Below are positions 36,914 through 48,033 of a DNA stretch of 64,000 bases, piece by piece. The position numbers and the translations under genes are program-made. The DNA is from Candolleomyces eurysporus (Eukaryota; Basidiomycota; Agaricomycetes; Agaricales; Psathyrellaceae), in assembly GCA_027579435.1 (NCBI GenBank), contig JANBPK010000737.1, positions 209,551 to 273,550 of the forward strand, written 5' to 3'. Each line of letters opens with the position of its first letter. The first letter of the stretch is position 1. The notes under the pieces were generated by a model. The model had not been told where the DNA came from. It did not search any database and was given only the letters and a program-made list of their open reading frames with translations.

Positions 36914-37523
36914 CCCACCAGATCAAACAGAATAAATTCAGTCGATGGTCAGGCAAACGAAAGGGCAGGGAGACGACGGAGAGAGGAGAGGGAGAGCAAG
37001 CTATCGTCTAGGGACTAGGGAGGAAGGGACGAAGCAAGAGAAGAAGGGAGAAGCCTCAATTCAGGATTCAAATAAGCCATCGAAGTTCTGACCATATATT
37101 GACCCTTGGGAGGGGAGCAGTTCAGATGGCGTTGCATCAAACTGATCATCGTTCCATACACCTGTCAATAATAGTCCGCCCCTCTCACCCAGTGTGACTG
37201 TCCGAGTGGCTCTCGAAGAAGAATCAGGCAACCTCACCAGCCATATACGTATAACGATGCGAATTTACCCGCGCGTAACGCTCGCACACTAGTCAACGGA
37301 GGGAATTAAAGCGCCATTTTGGGTTCTAATGAGCTATCCCATGACCACCAAATATATCACCGGTGAGAACGAAAGCTAGCGAAGGCAACAATGACCAAAT
37401 GTCGTCCTGAAGAAGAAAGGGCATCATGAGCTCGGTAGGCGTATGTAAGAAAGTCAAAAGCAGCAGAAGTGATAGAAGTAGATCTCCGTATTATCCATCA
37501 TCATTTTTGTGTTGTCGGGATGT
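36914..37523. other. Intergenic region
   Basis: Lies upstream of the SH3 gene and downstream of the AAA+ gene on the same strand. A purine-rich tract lies near 36955-37030. No gene is supported. Confidence 0.45.
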
Positions 37524-40500
37524 TCAGATCACTTCCAGCAGCTGGTCGGACACAGCTCTGTGGAGCGATCTGGCTCCCTCCCCAGGTATGTAGTGCCCCA
37601 GCGCACTGTCTATAAGCGAGTCAATCGCTTCCATCGAGAGCGCCTGCGCATCCTCGCCTCCAAGTTGATATATCGCCTCGGCACACACAGCCCGTTTCTC
37701 ATCCAGGGTAAACGGAACGAAAGGAAGAACTGAGGTTATCCTTGACAACACCGAAGCCTGTTGCGATGATAGATGGACGGGAAAGCGACAAATTGTCAGA
37801 AAAAACTGTCGAAATAAATGGATAGATAGACAGTACGCACTCCAATCCGCTCAGATACCCGAGGTCGCAGCAACGCCACGAGATCCAGGAATTCCTGCCT
37901 CGACAGCATTTCCAGAGGTTTCTCCCTGGCGGCCCAGTGATCGAAGATAAGGTCTTGCCCTATGTTTGACGTGCACAACCAGATGACATTCCTGACGTCG
38001 ACATGTCGACTCTTGGCTTCGAACGAGCATCGGCCGTGCTCCCATGGCATGAGCAACGACCACAGCACTTTTTCGTTGTCAACCTTTTCAATCTCCTATT
38101 TCGTTTGTTCGTTGTGAGGAAGAGTGAGTGTGAGTGACTGTTGAATTGTAAATCTTGACACGACGGAACTTACGTCGAGAACCACCACACACCGCTTCCC
38201 TTCATTGTTCACAAGGAACTCGGCAAGTGTGCAATTTGTTGGCTCCTGTTTTACGAACAAATCATCGAGGTGAGTTAAAGTCAAAACCGGACCGGACAAA
38301 AGGCAAACTAAAATAGAGTGGAAGAAGATTAAGAATTAGCGTGCTTACCTCAAGAGGGTTCATAGAGTACGATTCCCAAAGGTCATCTTGTGACCGCACA
38401 GTCACCATATTGACCGTGTGGGTAGGAACATCGAGGAGCGATCCAACTGCGGGAAATGGCGATAACGTTAGAAACAGACAGACACACGTAGCCAAAAACG
38501 TCAAAACGACATACATTTCCGAGCGAGAAGACTTTTCCCGTGTCCACTGGGGCCTTATCACAGCAGATAGATAGGGCGAAAGAGAAAGAAGAGATCGTCA
38601 GCACAGATCTATGCTCCAGACCATGCGGACATGGCCATCACAAAGGAAAAAAAGAATTTTGATAGACATCGAGCCATGACCGAGTACTCACCACTGAACA
38701 TGACAACAACGGGCGTCACCGAGATCTGCCGCGAATGGATGCTCAGAAGCCTGAACAACTCCTCCAACGCTCGGTCCTGACCCACAAGGTCATACCGCAC
38801 ACGGGTCAGAGGGCGGAAAAACGACCGATGGATCAACTTGGACGTCTTCCTCGTATGCGCAGCGTCTGCTCGCTCGACGAAATACCTACATTAGAAAGTA
38901 CAATTCGTTAGCGAGATAAGAAGAAGAATCAAACCCATCTCGTACGAGTGGGCAAACGAACGCACCTAGTCGCAGGATCCATGCCTTCCATCAACGAAGC
39001 TTGTTGAGTCTTGGCCTCAACCGAGCCACCTTCTCCCGCCGACTCCTCCTGCTCCTGGGTGCTGCCAGAGGCACCACGCTGTTGCTGTGGTTGACCCTTG
39101 AGCTGCTTGGGATCAGCCCCAAACGCCAACAAAGTCTTCACGATATCCAGCTTATTCGTCAACTGGTCATTCGTAAGGGCAAACTGCAGCGCGGATTGAG
39201 GTCCAACAGCTTCGTTGGGATTGGCATCCCCGTTCTCCAACACCCGCCTCACTTCTTCGACGTCATCGCTCGCAATAGCGAACATGAGCGTCGGCTTGGG
39301 AGTAGCGATGGAGTGTATGGACGCCGGTGGTTCCCGAAGAAGGGAAGAGGCGGGTCGGGTGATGATAGGTTGGAGAGGTGGTGCGGTGTGCGGCGGGGTT
39401 GGGATAGCATTGGGTGTGTATGGGGCGGCGGGAGTAGTAGCGGTAGCAGGACCAACATCAAGTGGAAGTGGGCGTCGGATAGGTTCATCCCGGATATCCT
39501 GCCGGAACGTATTGTCGTCTTCCTCTTCATAAATAGGTTCAGAGAGTCTACTTGAGGGTCGGAGATGGTTGCTAAATTGAGTAACATGGGCGGGCGCCGA
39601 GGGCCAAGAAGGGTGGGGTGCGACCGGCGCTGAGATTGGGGAACCAAAGGTAGCGAGGTGATTCAAATCGTCAGTGAGCAAAGAAGGTGATCGTGGAGGA
39701 GGTCGTGAGTCTATAATGTTACTTGAAGAAGCAGAAGAAGAGTGATAAGGATTAGCAGTTGCAGGTGCAGACGAAAGCTGTATACGTTTTTCATAAGAAC
39801 AGGTAGCCAAATTGCAAGGTGGGTGTAAGCAGCTCACCGAACGAAGGGCAGATAAAGAATTCCGTGATGATACAAAAGATAACCGTAGATGTGTAGATTC
39901 TATTCAGAGGTTCATTAGCACCCTGAGCATTTCTCGAAGATTCCTCTCAACGTACCAGGATGGTTATTAGGATTAGAAAGCGAAGGGTTGGGACTGTGAC
40001 CCGGCCGAGAATTCAAATGCGAATTTAACAAAGTTGACTACGGGATGTCATCAGCAAAAGAATACGCAAGGCAGTATCAGAGGGACGACTCACAAGCCTG
40101 AGAGGTCGAAGGGAACTTCGCCTGCTGTTGGAAGACAAAGGTGGTGTAGAAATCGGTCGCTCAACAGGATCTTCTAGTCCTGGAGATTGACTCAAACTCA
40201 GCCGGGAGAGGCTTCGATTGGTGTTCGGATTCAAAACAAGAGAAGGTCGATTGGAATGGCCCTAGCGGGCTGTCAGAGGGAACCTGAAAGGAGGAACCAA
40301 AAAGAGCAATCTTACCTGCGACTGAGAATTACGGAAACCGAATGGGATCTTCCTCGACATATCCCGACTTTGACGTTCATGATCCGTACCCTGAAGGGAC
40401 TGCCTGCTACTGGAAGCGATCGAGGCAGGTGATCCCATTCCTTTTGCCACAGATTCCAGAGACGTAATAGGCGAAGAGGCATTGGAATTGGTGTATAGAT

Positions 40501-43059
40501 GCCCCAGTCGCGAAGATGGCGGAGGCGGTGTGAAGACCCGTTCACGCAAAAGCAAAGGACCACTGGCACTTGACATGGGAGATTCACTGAATGTGGCCGA
40601 TTTCGGTGACGGGGCCATGTCGGTGTAGGAATCGTAGAGGGAGTTGAGCGTGTCCCCATCCTGCAGCTCTGGCTCTCGTTGGAGATATGCAAGGTAGGCC
40701 GTCGAATCGTCTTCATTGTCGGGAGTAATGGGTGAGTCGAATGCATCTTCCACCTCCACGTTTTCGTTGGCAAGAGTCAAAGGCGGAGGGAAGGATGCGG
40801 CTGGCGGTGGCGAGAATACTGGAGCTTCCTCCAGTGGCGCTTCGGACGCTGGGGAAGGAACTGCTTCTGCGGCGATGGTATCTGCAGGTGGCAAATCGAG
40901 GTCCTGGGGATATTCTCGATTCAACCATTCCGGGCTCTCCATACCATCCATTGGTAGCTCGATAGCATTTTGAATAGCCGTAGACAGCTGATCTGACGAG
41001 AGCGTGTCATCAAAATTCTGGATTTCACTCTCATGCCATGAAGGGCCATCCTCCTCCTCCTCCTCCTCCTCCAGTACCTCNTCCAAAGCTTGGGCGCTCT
41101 GNTGTTCAAGAGCGGCCTCCTCGTTGTGAGCAGGGCTTCGAGGCGCACCGACGAATAGCGCGGTGTCAACGTCGACTGGTTCCCAGACTGATGTATGACC
41201 ATACGACTCCTCTTCCTGTACATGATCCTCGACCTGCCGCCCCGGTTCCGGTATACGATCGTCTTCGACCTGTTGCCAAACTGGTGTACGATCATACGAC
41301 TCTTCCTCCTCCTCCTCCGGTTCCAACATATGACCGTCTTCAACCTGTTGCCAAACCGGTGTACGATCATGCGACTCCTCCGGTTCGATAATATGATCGT
41401 CCTCCGGTTCTTGAATTGGTAAATGACCAAACGACTCTTCCTCCGGTTCCGACACATGATCGTCCTCGACCTGCTGCCAAACCGGTGTGCGATCATGCGA
41501 CTCCTCCGGTTCGAAAACATGACCACTTCCGTCCATTTCTTGAGAAGGTGAATTGCCGAAGGACTCGTCCTCTGATTCAAATACATAATCGTCTTCGTCC
41601 GCTTCTTGAACTGGTGAATGACCGAACGACTCTTCCTCTTCCTCATCCTCCTCCTGGGCTTCCTCCTCCTCCGGTGGGGACGCAAAATCGTCCTCAACTT
41701 GCTCCACATCCTCGCTCTCTTGATACGCTTCGAAGATCCCCTCGGAATCGGTTGTAGCATCCCCCGCCAAATCGCTGTCATCTTCAGAAACCGGAAGCGA
41801 CAGCTCAGGTTCGGGTTCAGGTTCAGGGTCCAAAAGCTGGAAGCTAGGACGGACAGTCGCAAGCTGATGTGGAGGATCTTCAGGGGCAACCGAGGAAGCA
41901 CCGAGCCTGTCACTCGGGGAGTCGAGGTCATCAGCCAAATTAGGCGGCTCTTGCAGCAGTTGCTCTTCGCTGCTCGGCAGAGGTCGAAGGGGAGACGAAG
42001 GTGAGCGACCGATAACGAAGGCTCCGAGCCTCGGTGACAAGACTCGAGCCGACGGGGAGCCGAATGGGGGAACGCAGAAGCTCAAAAGTCGAGCTCATGC
42101 TAGGGCTGCGGGGCGGGGATTTGGCGAGTAATGGCGGAGACTTCCACGACTCTTCGAAGCCGGAGTCAATAGGACTTGCATCTTTGTTGAATGCGTCCGC
42201 TGATAGTGGTTGGTCGTCAAGGTGGAGGTGGTGGAAACTGGTCAGTTGTAGGTGGGAGAGGTCGACGGGGGAAAGGAGGTCGTTGTGGTTGTCGGGTATT
42301 GCAGGCATTTCAATATACTGGGCATCTGGGGTACTGTGCGTGGTATGAATCGACGGGGTATCAAGAGAGTCATTAGCGAGAGAAGGGGGTAGTTTCAATG
42401 TGTTGTTGTCGGGGCTCGCCTCTGGGCTGGGCTCGAGCGGCTCGGAGTCGGTGGCATATTCCAAGGAGAGTCGTGAGGGATCGAAGGGCTTGCCTTCGAA
42501 TTCGTCGTCGGAGCCATCTCCGTCCGTAAGGCGCATCATCTCTGCCATGGTGTCGGTGACACGGTCGAAGAATGTTTGGTCGCCGTCATGGACGAGGGTG
42601 GGCACGCCCGCTGACCATGTTGCCGAGTCTGGCTCAACAATCAAGGTGACGGACTCGTTGTACGGCTCTACATCCAGGTGCTCGTCCTCCTCATCCTCGT
42701 CCTCCGATTCATCGCCAATAACGTCTGTGAGAGCTGAGAGCAGACGCTGAATTTGTGGTTCGCGGGTAGGTGACCGGACCGTGACTGGTGATTCGACCCT
42801 GACGATGGGCGGTTTTGCTGGCGACGAATAGATGGAATCCGTCGAATCCTTCGAAGAATGCTGGAACCTGGCTGCCTTTGCCTCTGCAGCCCCCTTTTCC
42901 GGCGCGACGTGGAGGAAATTGCAACGGGTGGCAAAGATACAGTTGCCCTTCTGATAGAAGGGACATGGTCGGGCTATATAAACGAATAATTAGCGCTGGT
43001 CTGGACTGGATACACCAGGACGTACATGGTATTCGCCAGGCAGGTTCATGGAGTGCCAT
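37524..43059 (-). CDS. Predicted CCCH zinc finger + acidic region + ankyrin + AAA+ ATPase protein
   Basis: Joining exons with consistent phases gives one protein of about 1,570 residues. Exon 1 (43059-43026, MALHEPAWRIP) leads into a CCCH finger, CPFYQKGNCIFATRCNFLH (C-x7-C-x5-C-x3-H). Next comes a long acidic disordered region with imperfect repeats of DRTPVWQQVED and poly-Glu (about 41040-41640). Ser/Pro-rich exons (40.3-39.4 kb) follow, then an ankyrin-like part (FAIASDDVEEVRRVLENG, LLAFGADP). A ClpB-type AAA+ domain ends the protein: Walker A GPSGHGKS split by an intron near 38580, Walker B VVVLDEIEK near 38090, and a C-terminal small domain ending LLEVI. A one-base shift is needed in a G run at 42066-42070. 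The 5' part could instead be a separate gene, but no stop or clean start divides them. Confidence 0.65.
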
Positions 43060-43239
43060 GGATCGACATCGACCGTCGCCGTCGGCGGTGAGAGTAGAGG
43101 ACAAACAGAAATCGCTAAACGACCAAGTCAAACCAAAAGCCGGCTAAATGGACTGTCAACAGGCAATCAACAGGGCCACGCCACGTGACCGCATCACCCT
43201 GCATGCCCTTTTTAGGCCGAAATGGGCCTCACGCTCGTC

Positions 43240-43670
43240 ATGGCTGGCCGAATTCCTCGACTCCCTCGATTCACCCTCTTCTCGGGCCCAAATTGCTCGC
43301 TCTGCGACGTGAGTTCGGCGTTGGGACCATCGAGGAGCATGTGCTGATCCACCCTAGATTGCTAAAAGCGAGCTAGCAAAGGTTCGGAAAACGGTACGTG
43401 GATGCGACAGCCACCACGTCTGACACTGACCATACCGCCTCCGGCATACAGCGTTCCTTCCAGCTGGATACCATCAATATCCAGGACAAGGGTCAAGAAC
43501 AGTGGAAGAAAAAATATGTGTATTGGATACCCGCTCTTCACCTAGAAGGGAAGGAGATCGCCAAAGGACGATGGGATGCGCAGACAGTAATGAACGCCCT
43601 CGCGGAATGGGACAAGAAGAACGAACAAACGCCAGCCCCAGGCACACCCCCGACGACTCCACAGGCCTAA
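43240..43670 (+). CDS. Glutaredoxin-like protein (DUF836 family)
   Basis: Three exons (43240-43308, 43358-43393, 43452-43670), all phase 0, give about 107 residues. The N-terminus FTLFSGPNCSLCD carries the CxxC redox pair in the thioredoxin-fold position. The middle has INIQDKGQEQWKKKYVYWIP and ALHLEGKEI, matching the W-x3-Y-x3-IPV-LH pattern of DUF836 proteins such as yeast YDR286C. It is probably a small thiol oxidoreductase; the substrate is unknown. Its start is divergent from the CCCH-AAA+ gene, 181 bases away. The 3' end overlaps or abuts the next gene, whose frame is already open inside this exon. Confidence 0.85.
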
Positions 43671-44611
43671 TATTGCCTTTCTTCTCCCATACCATTCCAA
43701 CCCCCCTGCCAAGTGAATACGAGCCATATGGAATCTACGTCCGCGCCAATACGGCCCACGTCCTGGGAGGTGGAGCCGACGAGGAACAGGACTCTAAACC
43801 CCGTGCGCTGTGCTTCAACTGCGGCCACGACGAACACACTGTCAAGGAATGTCCGTTTCGTCGCGACCAAGAATTGATAGATCTTTCTCGACAATACTAT
43901 AAATTTTACCAGGGCACCCTGGGTCTTGCCAATTGGGAGCGTGTCCACGTCGCGGAAGGCTGGCGCCAAACGCGCCTGAATTGGTTAGAAACCTTTGAAC
44001 CGGGCAGAATCAAGGGAGAGCTGCTCCGTGAAGCCCTCGGAAACCAGGAAGAGGGCGAATGGCTGCGAAACATGGCGATCTGGGGGTATCCCAAGGGATG
44101 GGTGTCGGAGCGAAATCCAATTGAGCTTGTGCGGGAGCGAATTTGGAAAGAACATGGCGGTGACACAGGGATGGAGTTAGACGACTCGGAACCATTCATA
44201 ATTTACGGAGAAGACGAATCCGAAGTTGTTGACTTTGACAGCGCTTTCGAGGAAATCGTTCATCCGTCTGCCTCTCCCTCAGGCGACCAATCGGAATCAG
44301 TGTCCGTCAAACGTTGGGCGAAATACCCCTCCAGTTATTTTCTTTCTGATTTATTACCAGTCCATACCGGGTTTAACCTACCGCCTGTGGAGGAAGAGTC
44401 GTATCCTGACTTGTATCCCGTCCCACCTCCCCCTCCTACGGAACCACCTCCACTACCTCCTAGCCCAGGCCCACCTCCTCCGCCACCGGCAGTCCCTCCT
44501 CCTCCATTGCCACCTTCGCCCTCACCCCCAAAACATCCAGTTCAAAATAGATTTGAAGTTACGAACGAAGACAACGACAACAGCGACATGGAACTCTCGG
44601 ATTCTGATTAA
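43607..44611 (+). CDS. ZCCHC8-like zinc-knuckle protein with PSP-type region
   Basis: The frame contains one CCHC knuckle, CFNCGHDEHTVKECP (C-x2-C-x4-H-x4-C), followed by the PSP-like region WLETFEPGRIKGELLREALG and MAIWGYPKGW. It ends with a poly-Pro stretch and an acidic tail (SDMELSDSD). In other eukaryotes ZCCHC8 is the scaffold of the nuclear exosome targeting (NEXT) complex with Mtr4; I infer a related RNA-decay role. The first conserved residues (LPSEYEPYGIYV, about 43709) have no in-frame ATG after 43670. The nearest is at 43607, inside the glutaredoxin-like exon in another frame. The start is therefore provisional: overlap, a shared 5' exon, or a missed intron. Confidence 0.75.
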   Translation: MGQEERTNASPRHTPDDSTGLILPFFSHTIPTPLPSEYEPYGIYVRANTAHVLGGGADEEQDSKPRALCFNCGHDEHTVKECPFRRDQELIDLSRQYYKFYQGTLGLANWERVHVAEGWRQTRLNWLETFEPGRIKGELLREALGNQEEGEWLRNMAIWGYPKGWVSERNPIELVRERIWKEHGGDTGMELDDSEPFIIYGEDESEVVDFDSAFEEIVHPSASPSGDQSESVSVKRWAKYPSSYFLSDLLPVHTGFNLPPVEEESYPDLYPVPPPPPTEPPPLPPSPGPPPPPPAVPPPPLPPSPSPPKHPVQNRFEVTNEDNDNSDMELSDSD

Positions 44612-44669
44612 TATTTAATTTCGACAGTACGGCATCTTCTGGGACTCGGCATTCATTATCATGTATATA

Positions 44670-46109
44670 TCAATACGGAATCAACTCTGCCCCCCGGCTC
44701 TGTTCTATACACTCCACATACGGTGCCTTATCCCAAAACGCCGCCGCCCACGATTTAACAAACGACTTGCCCAACGCCCGTCCACGTATCCTCGACCACC
44801 CAATATACGCCTTCGAGTCCGTCGAAAACACCACTTCCAGTCCATGCGCTTTCCAGGTATTCGCAAACGAGCGCTTCTGCGCCTCGGTGCGAGCGGCAGG
44901 GTCAGTGGGGACGGTGCCGTCCGCTGCCAGCGCATGAGTGTCCCAGCCCAGCTGGCTCCAATAGTAATAATTCGACAGACTGCGAGACGGGTTCTTGGTG
45001 GACATCATCACCTGCACAAACTCGATGCCCGAGCGGACCGTGGGGTGGTCGAAGAACGCCTTGTCCAAGAAATCCCGGTGTCGGGTGACAAAGTACTTGA
45101 TCCCGGCCCCCGAGCGAGAGGTGGTTTCGAGGAACTTGGCGAAAAACTCAAAGTCCCCTGTGGAGTGCAGTCTATCGGTTTGGTTGAGCTTCATCATCGG
45201 GTTGAGGTTCTCGATTTGGAGTGTATCGAGTTTGGGGCACTCGAAGTGGGGGAGTATTCGACGCGTATCGGGGAGACCCTCCGTCGGGTCGAATATCTTG
45301 AGGAACTGTAGTTCAGGAAACACGAATCTGTGCGATTCGTCGAGCGCTTTGGGGGGTTGGCGTAGAGTGCGTGCAGGTGGGTAGAGATATAGCTCGATGA
45401 GTTTGGGGAATGTCAAGGTATGGGGGTTTGATTGGAGGAATTCGAGCAGGCTGAAATTAGCTGAGAGGTGGGTGAGCTTGTGGATTTGGAGATCCGCAAA
45501 ACCCTTGTACGAGGTCGAGGCGATATCCACCTGCCGTAAGTTAGGAAAGATGATGGAGGTTTGGTCGTAAAAAGGGTAGTGCAAGCTGTCTGTCGCGTTA
45601 AATACACAACTTATGCCCTCCAAGCGTCCCCCAATCATAGTACGACTATTCCTATGATCGGGTTTGAATGACAATGCGTGAAGGAGGGCGTTGAATACAT
45701 GTGGTCCCGTTAAGAGATGCTTAATATGGGGTGCATTATCCAAAAGAAAGTCAATCCAGTCATTGTGGTTTTTCAGGAGCGCTGCGTCCGATCGGCGGAC
45801 GTCGATGATGTACAAAGAGATTGGAGTCCCCCAAGCTCGGTCTAACCAAAACCTATAAAAGGTGCGTTTAGGCTCCGAGCCCAGGATTCTTTCCATGTCA
45901 ATTGCTAGGCTTGACCATAGCGTCGGTGTCTTGAGGACGATGTTTCTCCACTGTGAACAAACTTTGGTCAGGAGAAGAGGCGCACGGTGGGATGCGGGGA
46001 TGTGGAAGGGGTAGGTTGAGAGGCTAAGGCTGTCCAAGAAGGTGACGGAGGAGAATATTTCGCACATAAGCTCGATAGGGATGCTGTTGAAGAGGGAGTC
46101 ATCGTTCAT
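44670..46109 (-). CDS. F-box protein
   Basis: An intronless frame of 479 codons from the ATG at 46109 (an earlier in-frame ATG at 46190 adds 27 residues and seems less likely). The F-box starts at once: DSLFNSIPIELMCEIFSSV, then LLLTKVCSQWRNIVLKTPTLWSSL, a textbook F-box continuation. The rest is a Leu-rich LRR-like scaffold with PELQFLKIF-type strands. Expected role: SCF substrate receptor; substrate unknown. It is convergent with the ZCCHC8-like gene (58 bases between stops). Several partial copies follow downstream at 46.6 and 49.4 kb. The sequence family differs from the F-box genes at 1-3 kb. Confidence 0.85.
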   Translation of the reverse strand: MNDDSLFNSIPIELMCEIFSSVTFLDSLSLSTYPFHIPASHRAPLLLTKVCSQWRNIVLKTPTLWSSLAIDMERILGSEPKRTFYRFWLDRAWGTPISLYIIDVRRSDAALLKNHNDWIDFLLDNAPHIKHLLTGPHVFNALLHALSFKPDHRNSRTMIGGRLEGISCVFNATDSLHYPFYDQTSIIFPNLRQVDIASTSYKGFADLQIHKLTHLSANFSLLEFLQSNPHTLTFPKLIELYLYPPARTLRQPPKALDESHRFVFPELQFLKIFDPTEGLPDTRRILPHFECPKLDTLQIENLNPMMKLNQTDRLHSTGDFEFFAKFLETTSRSGAGIKYFVTRHRDFLDKAFFDHPTVRSGIEFVQVMMSTKNPSRSLSNYYYWSQLGWDTHALAADGTVPTDPAARTEAQKRSFANTWKAHGLEVVFSTDSKAYIGWSRIRGRALGKSFVKSWAAAFWDKAPYVECIEQSRGAELIPY

Positions 46110-46334
46110 GACGATAAACGGCACGAACTGGTGAAGAGAAAAGGCAAGGTCTGTTCCAGTGGCACAACCGCAACAGTACTCAAGAGCCACAACAGGTACA
46201 AACAGACTCGGTGTTCATGACGAAGTCCACTGGCAGATGCGAACCTCAGTTCCAGGTTAGTCTATTCTAGGTTGAAAAATGACTGTCAGTATGTGTCAGT
46301 TGATCTGTCAGTTCACCTAAAATCACTTACCAGC

Positions 46335-46500
46335 AACCTCCGTTGCCTCCTAGCCCAGGCCCACCTCCTCCGCCACCGGCAGTCCCTCCCCATTGCCACC
46401 TCCACTCTCACCTCCAAAGCATCCAGGTCAAAATAGGTTTGAAATTACGAAGGAAGACAACGATAGCATCGACATAAAGCTCTTGGATTATGATTAACAT
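46335..46500 (+). pseudogene. Relic of the 3' end of the ZCCHC8-like gene
   Basis: Nearly the same as 44450-44615: the poly-Pro stretch (SPGPPPPPPAVP) and then the acidic tail, here altered, and the TAATATTTAATTTCGAC-like 3' flank. The rest of the gene is missing. It marks the edge of a duplicated segment. Confidence 0.8.
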
Positions 46501-46639
46501 TTAATTTCGACTTCCTTAGAACTTCTTGCATTCAGCGTTCGTTATTACGTGTATATCAATACAGAATCAACTCTGCCCCTGTCTCTGTTCTTAGTTCTAT
46601 ACTCCACATACGGTCCCTTATCCCAAAACGCCGCGGTCC

Positions 46640-47130
46640 ACAATCTAACAATTCTTATGATCGGGTTTGAATGACAAGGCCTGGAGGAGGGCGTTGAATA
46701 CATGTGGTTCCGCTAAACGGCGCTTAATATTGGGTGCATTATCCAAAAGAAAGTCGATAATCATTGTGGTTTTCCAGGGGCGCTCCCTCCGATCGCCGGA
46801 CATCAAAGATGTACAAAGATTAGAGTCCCCAGAGCTCGGTCTGACCAAAACCGATAGAACCTGCGTTTGGGCTCCGAGCCCAGCATTCTTTCCATGTCAA
46901 TTGCTAGGCTTGACCATAGCGTCAGTGTGTTGAGGACGATGGTGAACAAACTTTGGTCAAGAGAAGAGGCTCACAGTAAGATGCGGGGATGTGGAAGGCC
47001 GGTCACTGGCATGTTGAGAGGCTAAGGCTGTCCAGGAAGGTAACGGAAGAGAATATTTCGCGCATAAGCTCGATAGGGATGCTGTTGAAGAGGGACTCGT
47101 TTATGATTATCAACGGGGCGAACTGGTGAA
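46640..47130 (-). pseudogene. Truncated F-box gene copy, relic 1
   Basis: Short blocks match the F-box gene at 44.7-46.1 kb: HVFNALLQALSFKPDH, IDFLLDNAPNIK, the region encoding MERILGSEP, and the start region ending near 47100. The C-terminal two thirds is deleted and small indels break the frame. It follows the ZCCHC8-like relic in the same order as the intact pair. Confidence 0.75.
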
Positions 47131-48033
47131 GAGAAAAGGCAAAGGCGTTACAGTGTTTCCAGCATATATTGCCACTACAACTACAAACAGGCTCGGTGTC
47201 CTGGCAAAGTTCCCTGTGACTAGTGACTGTCCACCGGCAACTGGCAGTGGCAGGTGTGGACCTAGTCCAGGCTGAAACTGATTGTCACCATGTGCCAGGT
47301 TGATCATCAACCAGCACGGAGTCCACGATTATTCAACCTGCCTGAAATCTCCTACCTACTAGCGACGGCCTGTACCGAGGCTATACTCATATACGAGTCT
47401 AACACAAGAACACAGATCATCACACAAACATTCACTGTGAATCGACCTCCGAGCTCTCTGTGTACCACCAAAGATCCGCTCGACATCAAGAACGCGATTC
47501 TTAGGAAAACTCTCCCAAGCGCCCACTCACCACTGCGGCCATAATCATTTCCGGGTAGCCTGATCAGCAGATCCAGAATTTAAAGCAACGAGATCTCGGG
47601 CGTTCGAGAATAGCATCGAGCAAGTTTCTAGATGGTGCATCAGAATAACGCTATAGGAGTTTCCCTATCGTCGGTGATTCTTTGATTCGAGATGGCAATG
47701 CCATCACAGAGGAGCATATTTTCCAGCTCATTTGAGCGGGTCAACACAGAGTATCTGCTCTTCATAGAGTGATTGAGAGGTGCGTAGCCCCTTTTCCAGT
47801 TCTCAGTACCAATTCTAAGCCCCCTCGTTTAATTGCTCAGAATAATACGCAGCTGGGACCTCCCGCAACACCATCGCTCCTAGGACGGCATCATATCGTT
47901 GCAACCTGAGCTGATTCGAAGTTGCAGATTGGCGCCCGACCCCCATATTTCAATGAGTTGGCCAGCCTGAGAAATAGCATTGGGCGCCCTCTCAACCACA
48001 GTGCCCACTCTTCGCTGACCAGTACCCGCTAGG
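47131..48033. other. Promoter region of array gene 1, duplicated
   Basis: No gene. From about 47290 to 48030 the sequence resembles 49970-50660, upstream of array gene 2, in the same order. The repeat therefore covers the promoter and 5' leader as well as the genes. Confidence 0.5.

Noticed and set aside
39001..39555. + strand frames opposite the ankyrin part of the AAA+ gene
   Set aside because: They overlap well-supported coding exons on the other strand and have no recognisable domain.
40921..41931. Long Arg-rich minus-strand frame of 336 codons
   Set aside because: It is an alternative frame of the Glu-rich repeats in the CCCH gene; the composition (RRR, SRM) is what a shifted GAG/GAC repeat produces.
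44670..45311. + strand 216-codon frame opposite the F-box gene
   Set aside because: The minus strand holds a complete F-box protein; the + frame is its shadow.
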